The notes beneath the pieces were generated by a model that did not search any database, had not been told where the DNA came from, and worked only from the letters and a program-made list of their open reading frames with translations. A DNA stretch of 56,507 bases from Gammaproteobacteria bacterium (lineage in GTDB: Bacteria; Pseudomonadota; Gammaproteobacteria; Pseudomonadales; Azotimanducaceae). Where the stretch lies: contig PBRQ01000040.1 in NCBI GenBank assembly GCA_002725995.1, forward strand, positions 1 to 56,507. The letters run 5' to 3'. Each line of letters opens with the position of its first letter. Position 1 is the first letter of the stretch. Positions 36,630 to 45,180 of this stretch are shown piece by piece. The translations under genes and the position numbers were made by a program.

Positions 36630-36722
36630 TTTTGCGGGATCTGAGAAGTAGGCGGTGGACCCTAGCACGGCAGAATTCGCTGTTGGGCTGTGTGGCGCTG
36701 GTTGTTCGAGATAGGGAAACAG

Positions 36723-37208
36723 ATGCAGGAATATGAAGGTTATGTGCTGGCAAGAGTTCTACACGTGCTTGGTGTCATTCTCTGGATTGGCGGGGTCGCT
36801 TTTGTTACGACTGTGTTGATTCCATCACTCAGGAGAATTGACGACCTGGACAATAGGATTGAGCTCTTCGAAAAATTGGAGGGCAGGTTTGGCGTTCAGG
36901 CCAAGATGACGACGCTCATCACTGGCATATCCGGATTTTACATGGTGATTTTTAACGATGCCTGGGAGCGATACCTTCATCTGCAATTCTGGTGGCTTCA
37001 TCTGATGACACTGGTTTGGCTGATATTTACTCTGGTTCTGTTTGTATTTGAGCCTCTTTTTCTCCATCAGTGGTTCAGGGACAAGGCCGCTGAGAATAGC
37101 GAGGCGGCATTCAGAAAGCTTCATGGAATGCATATCTTTTTGCTTGGACTAAGTCTGCTTGCTGTACTTGGGACTGTAGCGGGTTCCCACGGGGTACTGT
37201 TTTTCTAG
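36723..37208 (+). CDS. CopD/DUF2269-like membrane protein
   Basis: 161 aa with four helices. YVLARVLHVLGVILWIGGVA, FVTTVLIPSLR, KLEGRFGVQAKMTTLITGIS and VWLIFTLVLFVFEPLFLHQW are conserved in a family of uncharacterised four-helix proteins related to CopD. The paired His in helix 1 and near the end (RKLHGMHIFLLG) could bind haem or metal. The ATG at 36723 follows agatagggaaac and is preferred to a GTG 11 codons upstream. Confidence 0.7.
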   Translation: MQEYEGYVLARVLHVLGVILWIGGVAFVTTVLIPSLRRIDDLDNRIELFEKLEGRFGVQAKMTTLITGISGFYMVIFNDAWERYLHLQFWWLHLMTLVWLIFTLVLFVFEPLFLHQWFRDKAAENSEAAFRKLHGMHIFLLGLSLLAVLGTVAGSHGVLFF

Positions 37209-37225
37209 CACTTTTTTTAATGGCG

Positions 37226-38482
37226 TTAGGTGGGTTGGTTCTCATCTTTCCCCAAACCGGGTATCGGTTTAAGGAAGGACATGGCGATTGCAGCCGGAAT
37301 CGTGATGATCAGAAAGAGCGTCAGCGCAACATTATAGCTGCCGGTACTGTCATAAATGGCGGCCGGTATATAGGGGCCGATAGCGCTAGCCATCATGAAG
37401 GGACCAAGCAGGCCCATAACTCGGCCAAATGCGTCTGGTCCGAAGCGGCTGCTGATGATGGCGCCAAGCAGTGGAAGAAAGGCTCCCGCAGCAACCCCCA
37501 GCAGACCGCTGGTAACGGCCAGAAGGGTATAGTCAGGTCGCGTCAGCATCAGGCCGATAGAGAAAGCCAGAATGACCATGGCTATCCAGAACAGGTATCG
37601 ATGATCCCAGTAGTCTGCCTGCCTTGCGAAGAATAACTTACCCCCGATCATCGTCATGGCCATAATGGATACCAGGTAGGATGCATCCTGGGTACCGATG
37701 CCCAGGTCCGACGCTATGGGCTTGAGGTTCTGCTGAATACCGCCGAAGGCGATCATCATTGGAATGAAGGCCAGTATCATTGCCCAGAAATTGCGTTCCC
37801 GCAGGATAGTTTTCGTTGTCCATTCAGGAAACACGAACGGCTCAGCGTCAGTGGCGTGTGCCTTCACATCCTCTTCAGGCTCTACGCCTTTTTCCTCGGG
37901 TGTGTTGCGGACCACTGTCCAGACGAGGGGGATTATGGCCACAACCATGACCAGCGCCAGTATCAGATGTGCGCTGCGCCAGCCATAGGTCAGGAACAGA
38001 AAAGTTACCAGCGGTGGAAATAGAAAACCCCCGATTGAAGTTCCCGTCGTTGACAGCCCGATAGCAAAACCACGCCGTGCGCGGAACCACTTGGCGCAAA
38101 GTGTCTGGGCAGCCAGGGGGCCGGCAAGGACAATGCCGACATTGATGAAGGTGCCGTACACCACCATGATCTGCCAGGCGGCTGTTGCCTGGGATATGAG
38201 TGCAAAGCCAAGGCTGGCACAGAGAACACCGGAACATACCAGCGCACGAATGGACATGTGATCCATGGCCCTGCCGGCAAATGGTGAAACGAGGCCCATC
38301 AACAGGTTGAGGACGATGATGATCAACATGACTTCGCTGAGGGGTGTGTCGAATTCCTCTGCCCACTCTGGTGCCCACATGGTGAAGGAGAATAGGATCA
38401 TGCCGAAGAGAACGGCCTGGAAGGTCATTCCCGTACCAACAATATTCCAGCCGTAAAACCAGGGGGTTGAAAATTTACTCAT
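37226..38482 (-). CDS. MFS transporter (OFA/monocarboxylate-type)
   Basis: 418 aa, twelve helices. FYGWNIVGTGMTFQAVLFGM at the N-terminus, the loop 2-3 motif GRAMDHMSIR and AKWFRARRGFAIGLSTTGTS are typical of the oxalate/formate-monocarboxylate carrier group. It would take up or exchange an organic acid. It converges with the CopD-like gene and is divergent from the hydrolase gene at 38789. Confidence 0.88.
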   Translation of the reverse strand: MSKFSTPWFYGWNIVGTGMTFQAVLFGMILFSFTMWAPEWAEEFDTPLSEVMLIIIVLNLLMGLVSPFAGRAMDHMSIRALVCSGVLCASLGFALISQATAAWQIMVVYGTFINVGIVLAGPLAAQTLCAKWFRARRGFAIGLSTTGTSIGGFLFPPLVTFLFLTYGWRSAHLILALVMVVAIIPLVWTVVRNTPEEKGVEPEEDVKAHATDAEPFVFPEWTTKTILRERNFWAMILAFIPMMIAFGGIQQNLKPIASDLGIGTQDASYLVSIMAMTMIGGKLFFARQADYWDHRYLFWIAMVILAFSIGLMLTRPDYTLLAVTSGLLGVAAGAFLPLLGAIISSRFGPDAFGRVMGLLGPFMMASAIGPYIPAAIYDSTGSYNVALTLFLIITIPAAIAMSFLKPIPGLGKDENQPT

Positions 38483-38788
38483 AACTGCTTACCGCCGCGG
38501 AAGACCTCACCACGGTACCGGCCGTGAAAGCCTTCGTAATTACATCAGAGTATATGTTAGGGTTTCTGCCATGTCGAAAGGCGAAAAATCACCCGGCTGG
38601 TTGCCCCAGGCTACCGTATGAAACAGCTGTTCCTTCGCTGCAGAATATGGATAGGCAGGCAATCGTTGATGAAGTGCACAGAAACCCGAATGGAAAATAT
38701 TCAAGCGGCAGCTGCGGGATGAATTCAAAGACCTGTCATACGCTTGAAAGGAGGCGGCGAGAATGAACAAGTTAAAGGGATTGCAGCT
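38483..38788. other. Gap between MFS and hydrolase genes
   Basis: No gene is assigned. One + frame ends with KPEWKIFKRQLRDEFKDLSY and TGA at about 38747, which looks like the natural end of a protein, but it is interrupted by stops upstream. It may be a small remnant. The gap should also hold the divergent promoters. Confidence 0.35.
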
Positions 38789-39646
38789 ATGAGCGCCTAT
38801 AAAGATATCTGGTATGAAAGTGATGATGGGCTAAAGCTCTACGCGCGTGACTACAGGAACGAGAATGCCGAATTGACGCTACTTTGTCTCCATGGTTTGA
38901 CACGGAACTCCGGGGACTTTGATGACCTGGCTTTAGCTCTCCAGAGTCAGTATCGAGTTATATCTGTTGATCAGCGGGGCCGGGGTAACTCCGAGTGGGA
39001 CAAGGAGGTAACCAACTACCAGCCAGCTCGCTACACGCAGGATATGTATACGCTGATCGACAAGCTGTCACTTGAGAACATCGTTCTAGTCGGTACATCG
39101 CTCGGTGGGTTGATGTCGATGATGATGGTGGCGCTGCGGCCAGATATTTTTCGTGGTGTCGTGATCAATGATATCGGCCCCGTCGTATCGCAGGCGGGTC
39201 TGGATCGAATAAAGGGCTATGTTGGTAAATCAAAACCGGTAGAATCCTGGGAAGATGCGGTTGAACAGGTCGCAGCAGTTAGCGGCATCGCCTTTCCAAA
39301 CTACAAGGGAAAAGACTGGGAAAGAATCGTACATCGCATGTACGAAGAGGATGCTAACGGTCAATTGGTGCTGCGCTATGACCCTGCCATCGCTGAACCC
39401 ATGGCCAATAATCAGGACAACGCTGTTCAGGCAGATCTGTGGTCGCTGTTTGATCTGATGAAGAACCTTCCATTGCTTACCTTCCGCGGTGAACTGACTG
39501 ATATCCTATCCCTTGATTGTGCCAATGAAATGCGGCGACGGCATCCAGATATGAAGCTGGTTGAGGTTGCCAACGTCGGTCATGCACCCATGCTTGATGA
39601 ACCGGAGGTTATGCCGGTGCTTACGGCTTTTCTCTCTCGGTTGTAA
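38789..39646 (+). CDS. Alpha/beta hydrolase
   Basis: 285 aa from the ATG at 38789 (MSAYKDIWYESDDGLKLYAR), preceded by ttaaagggattgc. Oxyanion hole LLCLHGLTRNSGDFDDLA, DQRGRGNSEW, nucleophile elbow VLVGTSLGGLMSM, acid near ELTDILSLDCA and His in ANVGHAPMLDEP make a complete triad. It lacks a signal peptide. Sequences of this kind act on esters or C-C bonds of small molecules. A TTG 15 codons upstream is in frame but less convincing. Confidence 0.9.
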   Translation: MSAYKDIWYESDDGLKLYARDYRNENAELTLLCLHGLTRNSGDFDDLALALQSQYRVISVDQRGRGNSEWDKEVTNYQPARYTQDMYTLIDKLSLENIVLVGTSLGGLMSMMMVALRPDIFRGVVINDIGPVVSQAGLDRIKGYVGKSKPVESWEDAVEQVAAVSGIAFPNYKGKDWERIVHRMYEEDANGQLVLRYDPAIAEPMANNQDNAVQADLWSLFDLMKNLPLLTFRGELTDILSLDCANEMRRRHPDMKLVEVANVGHAPMLDEPEVMPVLTAFLSRL

Positions 39647-39771
39647 GTGAGGCTAACCCTTTGCATTAGATGATCTCACTCAACTGGCAAAGTCACTCGG
39701 GCTATAGACACAACCTCGTACTAGGAATTACTGCATTCGGTCAGAAGCCTAGAGCGATTCCCCCAAAGGGC

Positions 39772-40392
39772 TTATTCAACTACACCTGCAAAGGACACGT
39801 GATCGGCGATGGTGTTTGCTTCCCGCAGTTCCTTCATAGCCCGATAGTCTTCACCAAACCAGAAATCCTGGTATGCCTGTGCCGATGGCAGTTTCAGTAA
39901 CACGAAGCTTTCGCGCGGCCAGTTTCCCTCTAGCACGGTAAAATCGCCGCCCATGATCAGGCCCTGAACGCCGAATTTTGCAGAAGCCGGTGGTGTCTTT
40001 TGCATGTATTCCGTTATCCATCCGGTATCTGTCATGGTGGTTGTTCCCAGTAGGTAATGAGGAGTCGATTGATCATCTGCTTTATCGGATTCACTGTCTG
40101 GCTGGCCCTGCACCAGAACAAGGTCACCGTCACTCGCTGACTTGCGGAGTGCTTTCACAGGTTGGTGGGCCTCCGATTGATAAAATTGCTCCGCCTGGAA
40201 CGGGGAGGGGAACTTGATGAGCGTCAAATGCTGACGTGGCCATACTCCTCGTTCAACAGTGAGATTGGGGGTTGCAGCAAGAATCACTCCGCCATATTCC
40301 TGGAGCATAGGAACCGCCTGCTCGACGTAACTGCCGAAGGCTTCTTGGTCATGAATATCGATGGCGACGATCAGATATGCCGGGTTAGCCAC
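39772..40392 (-). CDS. Tandem DUF1330 protein
   Basis: 206 aa with two dimeric alpha/beta-barrel units. The first (about residues 1-100) has YLIVAIDIHDQEAF, VERGVWPRQHLTLIKFPS and ALRKSASDGDLVLV; the second (about 105-206) has LEGNWPRESFVLLKLPS, DFWFGEDYRAMKELREAN. Most DUF1330 proteins are a single 95-residue unit, so this is a duplication-fusion. It follows the Old Yellow Enzyme gene by 26 bp and is likely co-transcribed. Function is unknown. Confidence 0.85.
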   Translation of the reverse strand: MANPAYLIVAIDIHDQEAFGSYVEQAVPMLQEYGGVILAATPNLTVERGVWPRQHLTLIKFPSPFQAEQFYQSEAHQPVKALRKSASDGDLVLVQGQPDSESDKADDQSTPHYLLGTTTMTDTGWITEYMQKTPPASAKFGVQGLIMGGDFTVLEGNWPRESFVLLKLPSAQAYQDFWFGEDYRAMKELREANTIADHVSFAGVVE

Positions 40393-40418
40393 TTCAATGT
40401 CTCCTGGTTTTTGCTGTT

Positions 40419-41576
40419 TCAGTAAAGTTCCTTCAGAACATCCTTTGTGTAGGGCGCGATTTCATCTGTCTTGCCTTCCCTGACCTTGTTTGGCCAGTAC
40501 GGCTCGGCCAGAGAGGCACGGCCGACTGCAATCAGGTCGAACTCACCCTTTTCCATCATGCCCACCAGTCGTTCAAGGCCAGTAAATTCAGAATAGTGCG
40601 CGTATCTGTCGCCTGAACGGGCAGCTGATCTTTTGGAGGTCTCTTCGGGCGTATCAATACTCTGGCCGGCATAGTCCTTATCAAGTCCCACGCTTCCAAC
40701 TGCTATCGTCGGTTTGCCAATTAATTTTTTGACCCAGCCCGCCAGGTTCAAGTGAGACTCCTCAAACTCTGGAAGCCAGAAACGGCGCATAGAGGCGTGG
40801 AATATATCGACCCCCGCATCTGACAGGGGGCCTAACCAGAGCTCGACTTCCTGCGGTGTTTTCGCAACCTTGAAATCGTAGTGGCCGGACTTCCACTGGG
40901 AGTGCCGGAATATGATTGGAAAATCTTCACCAACTGCCTCCCTTATAGCGGCAATTACCTCGATACCCATTCTAATTCTATTTTCAAGTGGTCCCCCAAA
41001 CTGATCATCTCGAAGATTAACCTCGTCCCAAAAGAACGAATCGATCAGGTATCCATGCGCACCGTGAATCTCGATGCTGTCAAAGCCAACGGCCTTGGCA
41101 TCGGCTGCTGCCTTTGCATACGAAGAAATGACATCCGCTATTCCTGATTCTGTAATGGCAACGCCTGATTCGACGCCAGGGCTTAGCAAACCCGAGGGAG
41201 ATACCGCAGGTACATCCGGGTTAGGCCCGTTCTCAGGGACTCTTGTTGCACCAACATGCCATAGTTGCGGCGCTATTTTGCCGCCGGCATCGTGAACTTC
41301 GTCAACTACATTCCGCCACGCTGCAAGTGGCTTCTCGCCATGTATAGCAGGTGCGAGGGTGTATCCACTGGACGCGTCATGGTCTATCGAGGTTGCTTCA
41401 GTAACAATCAGCCCCATACCGCCTTCCGCACGCCTGCGATAGTAGGCAGCACTTTCTTTGCTGATGGTCTGGTCCTCAGCCATCATTCGCGTGCATGGCG
41501 CCATAATGATGCGGTTAGACAAAGACAATTTTGGGTGATCAAAGGGTTTAAAAAGTATGGTATTTGCGTAATCCAT
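40419..41576 (-). CDS. NADH:flavin oxidoreductase (Old Yellow Enzyme family)
   Basis: 385 aa FMN TIM barrel. RIIMAPCTRMMAEDQTISKE, IVTEATSID, PQLWHVGA, DSIEIHGAHGYLIDSFFW and TDEIAPYTKDV match the family; His-Gly-Ala-His supplies the substrate His pair. Such enzymes reduce activated C=C bonds of enals, enones or nitro compounds using NAD(P)H. It is the first gene of a pair with the tandem DUF1330 gene. Confidence 0.92.
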   Translation of the reverse strand: MDYANTILFKPFDHPKLSLSNRIIMAPCTRMMAEDQTISKESAAYYRRRAEGGMGLIVTEATSIDHDASSGYTLAPAIHGEKPLAAWRNVVDEVHDAGGKIAPQLWHVGATRVPENGPNPDVPAVSPSGLLSPGVESGVAITESGIADVISSYAKAAADAKAVGFDSIEIHGAHGYLIDSFFWDEVNLRDDQFGGPLENRIRMGIEVIAAIREAVGEDFPIIFRHSQWKSGHYDFKVAKTPQEVELWLGPLSDAGVDIFHASMRRFWLPEFEESHLNLAGWVKKLIGKPTIAVGSVGLDKDYAGQSIDTPEETSKRSAARSGDRYAHYSEFTGLERLVGMMEKGEFDLIAVGRASLAEPYWPNKVREGKTDEIAPYTKDVLKELY

Positions 41577-41947
41577 AGTATGTGTCTCTAAGATTGAGGG
41601 AATATGTTATGTGGTCTCTATCAGTGCCACTCTCCTGGCGAAAGCAAAAGCGCGATAGCGGTGTCTTTCAACTATCGCCCTTTCTTTGTGGTTGAGTTGT
41701 GCCTTACAGCCGCGACAAGCATGGCACTACCAGCGCCTTCTGTCAGCCCGAATCATAGACGGATGACGAATGGCATGTCGAGGTCTTGCCGACATGCCCT
41801 ACCGACAAGCCAAGCTGACCAGCCCGGGCTGCTCAAGAAGTAGAGCAGATTTTCTCTGGTCAAACTGGTGACGGGACCGGGTCGGGGGACTAGGCATGGT
41901 CTTCTACCGGAATCGCCGTTGCAGGCCATGCTAAACTCACCCGCCTC
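41577..41947. other. Gap upstream of uup, with one hairpin
   Basis: No gene is seen in 371 bp. A perfect inverted repeat, GGCATGTCG at 41772-41780 and CGACATGCC at 41790-41798 with a 9-nt loop, lies mid-way. It lacks a T-run and may be a regulatory or extragenic palindrome. Promoters for the divergent OYE and uup genes should be here. Confidence 0.55.
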
Positions 41948-43816
41948 ATGCCAATAATCACACTGCAAAAACTCACACTGTCTTTTGGCACCGACACGGT
42001 CCTCGACAATGCCGATCTCTCCATAGAGAAGGGTGAAAGGTTGTGCCTGACCGGATACAACGGGAGCGGTAAAAGCTCCCTTATTCGGCTGGTGAATGGC
42101 CAGATTCAGCCGGACGAGGGAAATGTCTGGCGGGATACGGGCCTGACCTTGTCAATACTAGAGCAAGAAGTTACGGCACCAGAAGATTCTACGGTCTACG
42201 ATGTGGTTGCGTCTGGCTTTTCAGCTGTTGGGGAATTGCTGGCTGAATATCACGACCTTGCGGCCAGGGCGGCTGGTGGAGACATAAAAAGAATCGGATA
42301 TCTGCAGGAAAAAATTGATTCGGTTGATGGTTGGGCAATTGGGCATATGGTAGACACCATTCTGGATAGAATGAAATTGCCCGCCGACAAAAAACTTTCT
42401 GAACTTTCCGGTGGTTGGCTGAAGCGGGTCTCCATTGCGGCATCACTGGTTATGGAGCCGGATGTATGGTTGTTGGATGAACCGACAAATCATCTGGATA
42501 TTCCTACAATTGAGTGGCTGGAATCGATACTGCTGGACTATGAAGGCACGATTGTCTTCGTGAGCCACGACCGGCGATTGATGCAGTCCGTGGCGACCTC
42601 AATTATTGACATCGACAGGGGTCGCGTGACCCGTTGGGATTGTGACTACACCACTTTCCTTGGACGACGTGAGCATGAGAGGTCGGTGGAAGCCAGCAAG
42701 AATAAGCTCTTCGATGACAAATTAAAGAAGGAAGAATCGTGGATTCGCGAAGGAATAAAGGCACGCAGAACTAGAAATGAAGGCAGGGTAAGGGCTCTTC
42801 AAAAGTTAAGGGCTGAACGTCAGCAGAGAAGGTCCCTTGGTAAATTGAAGATGGAAGTAGATGCCGGGATTGCATCTGGGAAGATCGTTAAGGAGTTGTG
42901 TGGGGTAAGTAAAAGTTACGATGGTGAGCTGCTGGTAGATAATTTTGACCTCATTATCCAGCGTGGCGATCGGGTAGGCATGCTCGGACCTAACGGCTGC
43001 GGAAAAACAACGCTATTAAATATCATTCTGGAACTCAATAAACCAGATGAAGGGTATGTTCATACGGGTACGAAACTGCAACTAGCATACTTTGACCAGG
43101 TTCGTGATCAGCTAAATGAAAACCAGTCCGTTGCTGATTATGTTTCAGAAGGTCAGGACTTTATTACCATCAACGACAAGAATGTTCATATTGTTTCTTA
43201 CCTCAACAACTTTATGTTCGATGCGGATCAGTCCAGATCACCTATCAGGAAACTGTCAGGTGGAGAGAAAAATAGATTATTGCTGGCAAAATTGTTCTCG
43301 CTGCCAGCAAATTTACTGGTTTTGGATGAGCCAACCAATGACTTGGATGTAGAGTCCCTTGAACTGCTTGAAGAGTTGCTGATCGACTACCAGGGAACGG
43401 TGCTTCTGGTTTCACATGACCGGGCTTTCATGGACAACGTCGTATCGAGCCTAGTTGTATTTGAGGGGGATGGCCGGGTGATTGAGTACGTTGGTGGCTA
43501 TAACGACTGGTTGTCTTCGGGGGGCATCTTTCTCAGTGAGAAGGGCAAAAAGCAGGCTGCCAATTCGGACGTACAGTCTTCCTATGAAGCACGAAAGCAG
43601 GAGAAGAATGCGCAAAGGAAAAAGGAAAAAGAGCTGGAAGCGCTCCCGGTCCGGATCGAGTTAGTTGAAGGCCAGGTAGAACAGTTACATCAAAAAATGA
43701 GTGACAGTTCATTTTTCGAGCTGAGCGACCATGAGCAACAGGCCGTCTATTCTGAACTGTCCGGGAAGGAAGGAGAGCTGGCAATGCTTTATCAACGATG
43801 GGAAGAGCTCGAGTAA
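41948..43816 (+). CDS. uup: ABC-F ATPase Uup
   Basis: 622 aa soluble protein with two ABC domains and no membrane segment. Domain 1 has Walker A GYNGSGKSS, signature LSGGW and LLDEPTNHLD; domain 2 has GPNGCGKTT, LSGGEKNRLLLAK and VLDEPTNDLD. A basic linker lies between, and a C-terminal coiled coil (about 545-622; RKQEKNAQRKKEKEL) is the Uup mark that separates it from EttA. In E. coli Uup acts on ribosomes and on DNA structures linked to precise transposon excision. A terminator follows. Confidence 0.93.
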   Translation: MPIITLQKLTLSFGTDTVLDNADLSIEKGERLCLTGYNGSGKSSLIRLVNGQIQPDEGNVWRDTGLTLSILEQEVTAPEDSTVYDVVASGFSAVGELLAEYHDLAARAAGGDIKRIGYLQEKIDSVDGWAIGHMVDTILDRMKLPADKKLSELSGGWLKRVSIAASLVMEPDVWLLDEPTNHLDIPTIEWLESILLDYEGTIVFVSHDRRLMQSVATSIIDIDRGRVTRWDCDYTTFLGRREHERSVEASKNKLFDDKLKKEESWIREGIKARRTRNEGRVRALQKLRAERQQRRSLGKLKMEVDAGIASGKIVKELCGVSKSYDGELLVDNFDLIIQRGDRVGMLGPNGCGKTTLLNIILELNKPDEGYVHTGTKLQLAYFDQVRDQLNENQSVADYVSEGQDFITINDKNVHIVSYLNNFMFDADQSRSPIRKLSGGEKNRLLLAKLFSLPANLLVLDEPTNDLDVESLELLEELLIDYQGTVLLVSHDRAFMDNVVSSLVVFEGDGRVIEYVGGYNDWLSSGGIFLSEKGKKQAANSDVQSSYEARKQEKNAQRKKEKELEALPVRIELVEGQVEQLHQKMSDSSFFELSDHEQQAVYSELSGKEGELAMLYQRWEELE

Positions 43817-43845
43817 GTAGCCTTGGGGTAAACAAATCGCAGGAA

Positions 43846-43880
43846 TGGATGGCTAGAGCCATCCATATTTCAAATTTTAT
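43846..43880 (+). terminator. Terminator between uup and FKBP genes
   Basis: TGGATGGC, TAGA loop, GCCATCCA is a perfect 8-bp hairpin followed by TATTTCAAATTTTAT on the + side. It is 30 bp past the uup stop. Confidence 0.7.
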
Positions 43881-44215
43881 CTTACAGCTATCAATTCAAC
43901 TTCGAATACAAGTGTGCTGTTGCCCGGTATAGGGCCAACGCCGTCCTCTCCGTATCCCAGCTCCGGCGGAACGGTCAGGCGCCACTTGTCACCTTCTTTC
44001 ATCATCTGTAACGCTTCGGTCCAACCGGCAATAACGCCATTGACGGGCAGGTCGATCGGCTCACCACGTTCCACGGAGCTGTCAAATACTCTGCCATCCT
44101 CAAAAGTCCCATGGTAGTGAGCGCTGACCGTGTCGGTTGGTCCTGGTGTCGCGCCACTGCCGCTTTCAAGAATTTCGTATTGCAGCCCTGATGCTGTGGC
44201 TATGATGTCGCCCAT
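43877..44215 (-). CDS. FKBP-type peptidyl-prolyl isomerase
   Basis: 112 aa single FKBP domain without signal peptide, hence cytoplasmic. VSAHYHGTFEDGRVFDSS, VIAGWTEALQMMKEGDKWRL, PPELGYGEDGVGPIPGNSTL and VFEVELI contain the active-site Tyr, Asp, Phe, Val-Ile, Trp and Tyr. It accelerates proline isomerisation during folding. Confidence 0.95.
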   Translation of the reverse strand: MGDIIATASGLQYEILESGSGATPGPTDTVSAHYHGTFEDGRVFDSSVERGEPIDLPVNGVIAGWTEALQMMKEGDKWRLTVPPELGYGEDGVGPIPGNSTLVFEVELIAVR

Positions 44216-44362
44216 TATTTTGCTTCCTTTGAAAAAGGCGCCACCCTAACATAACTTAAAAACCGTTGCGCGAATTAGCGTCGAGGCGGCATACCATGAT
44301 CAAGAAATTATCAACTAGCTTGCCTAATTGAGAGTACTAGTTCGTGCTGATATATTTGAAGA

Positions 44363-44877
44363 CTAATGCAGGACTTCATCAGGAGCTACGTTATCGTTTT
44401 CCCACTGGTCAATTAGTGGCGCCATGAGCGTAACGGTCGAAGTGCCATATTCCTGGAGATGATTATCTATAAATGAGGTGATGATTGAGTCGGCCTTCGT
44501 ACATCGCTGGGTCCGTACTGAAAGATCGTTTATCAGCCAGTCTCGACCTTCTGGATTTAACATTGCGAGAATGTACTTTTCATCCTAGTAGGAATGAACC
44601 AACACATTTCTATCGTTCACTGCTCGCCAAGCGAGACTTTTCTCAGATTTGGTTACAAATTCGACCGTCATCAAATCTTCAAACAATGTTCCAAGCGTTT
44701 TAGTACCATCAAGGTCGTCGAGCCGTAATTTCAGGACAGCTTTTCCTGCTTTTTTCACTCATGGTCAACCAGTGCGAGCAACCCGCGCATCCCGTTTTCA
44801 AGTATTTGCGCCGAGTAAACGGCATGGCCATATGCTGAGAATACGGCCGTTAACGCATCTTGTTTTGGATCTTCCAT
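44363..44877 (-). pseudogene. Decayed gene of an uncharacterised all-helical family
   Basis: On the minus strand the start (MEDPKQDALTAVFSAYGHAV from 44877) runs to a TGA after LLALVDHE. The protein resumes one frame over with KAGKAVLKLRLDDLDGTKTL, then WRAVNDRNVLVHSY, a TAG, and DEKYILAMLNPEGRDWLIND to the TAG stop at 44363. The RN-x2-VHSYW pattern shows that the internal TAG replaces a Trp codon. So there is one frameshift near 44757 and one nonsense change. The family is not named; the RNxLxHSYW block suggests HEPN-like or related helical proteins, which is only a guess. Confidence 0.65.
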
Positions 44878-45180
44878 CTCAAAGCCTCTAATAGCATGCA
44901 GCCGAGTGGATCTCTATTTCCTTAGAAAATCACACCGGCTTCGTTACAGCGGTAGGTCTCGGTATACCTACTTTATATAACTATGCTTTTCTATCTATGT
45001 GTTCCGACTATGCTTTTTCAACTGCTCTTTTTCAAGTATGATTTTTGAACCCTGCTTTTTAAAACATGATCTGCACCTGTTTGTGAATTGCAGGTGCACG
45101 GCGAATATACACCTACAGGGCGCGTTATCAGAGAGCTGAAAAGTTAGTGGTGTATGACCGGCCTTAAGGTACTGTCGTCA
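44878..45180. other. Gap left of the FG-GAP gene
   Basis: No gene is seen. The centre (about 44980-45070) is T-rich on the + strand with irregular TATGCTTTT/CTGCTTTTT repeats. No clear hairpin terminator for the FG-GAP gene was found. Confidence 0.5.

Noticed and set aside
44363..44877. Amber codon read as an amino acid (for example pyrrolysine)
   Set aside because: A frameshift also breaks the same gene, and the TAG stands where Trp (TGG) is expected, so decay is the simpler reading.
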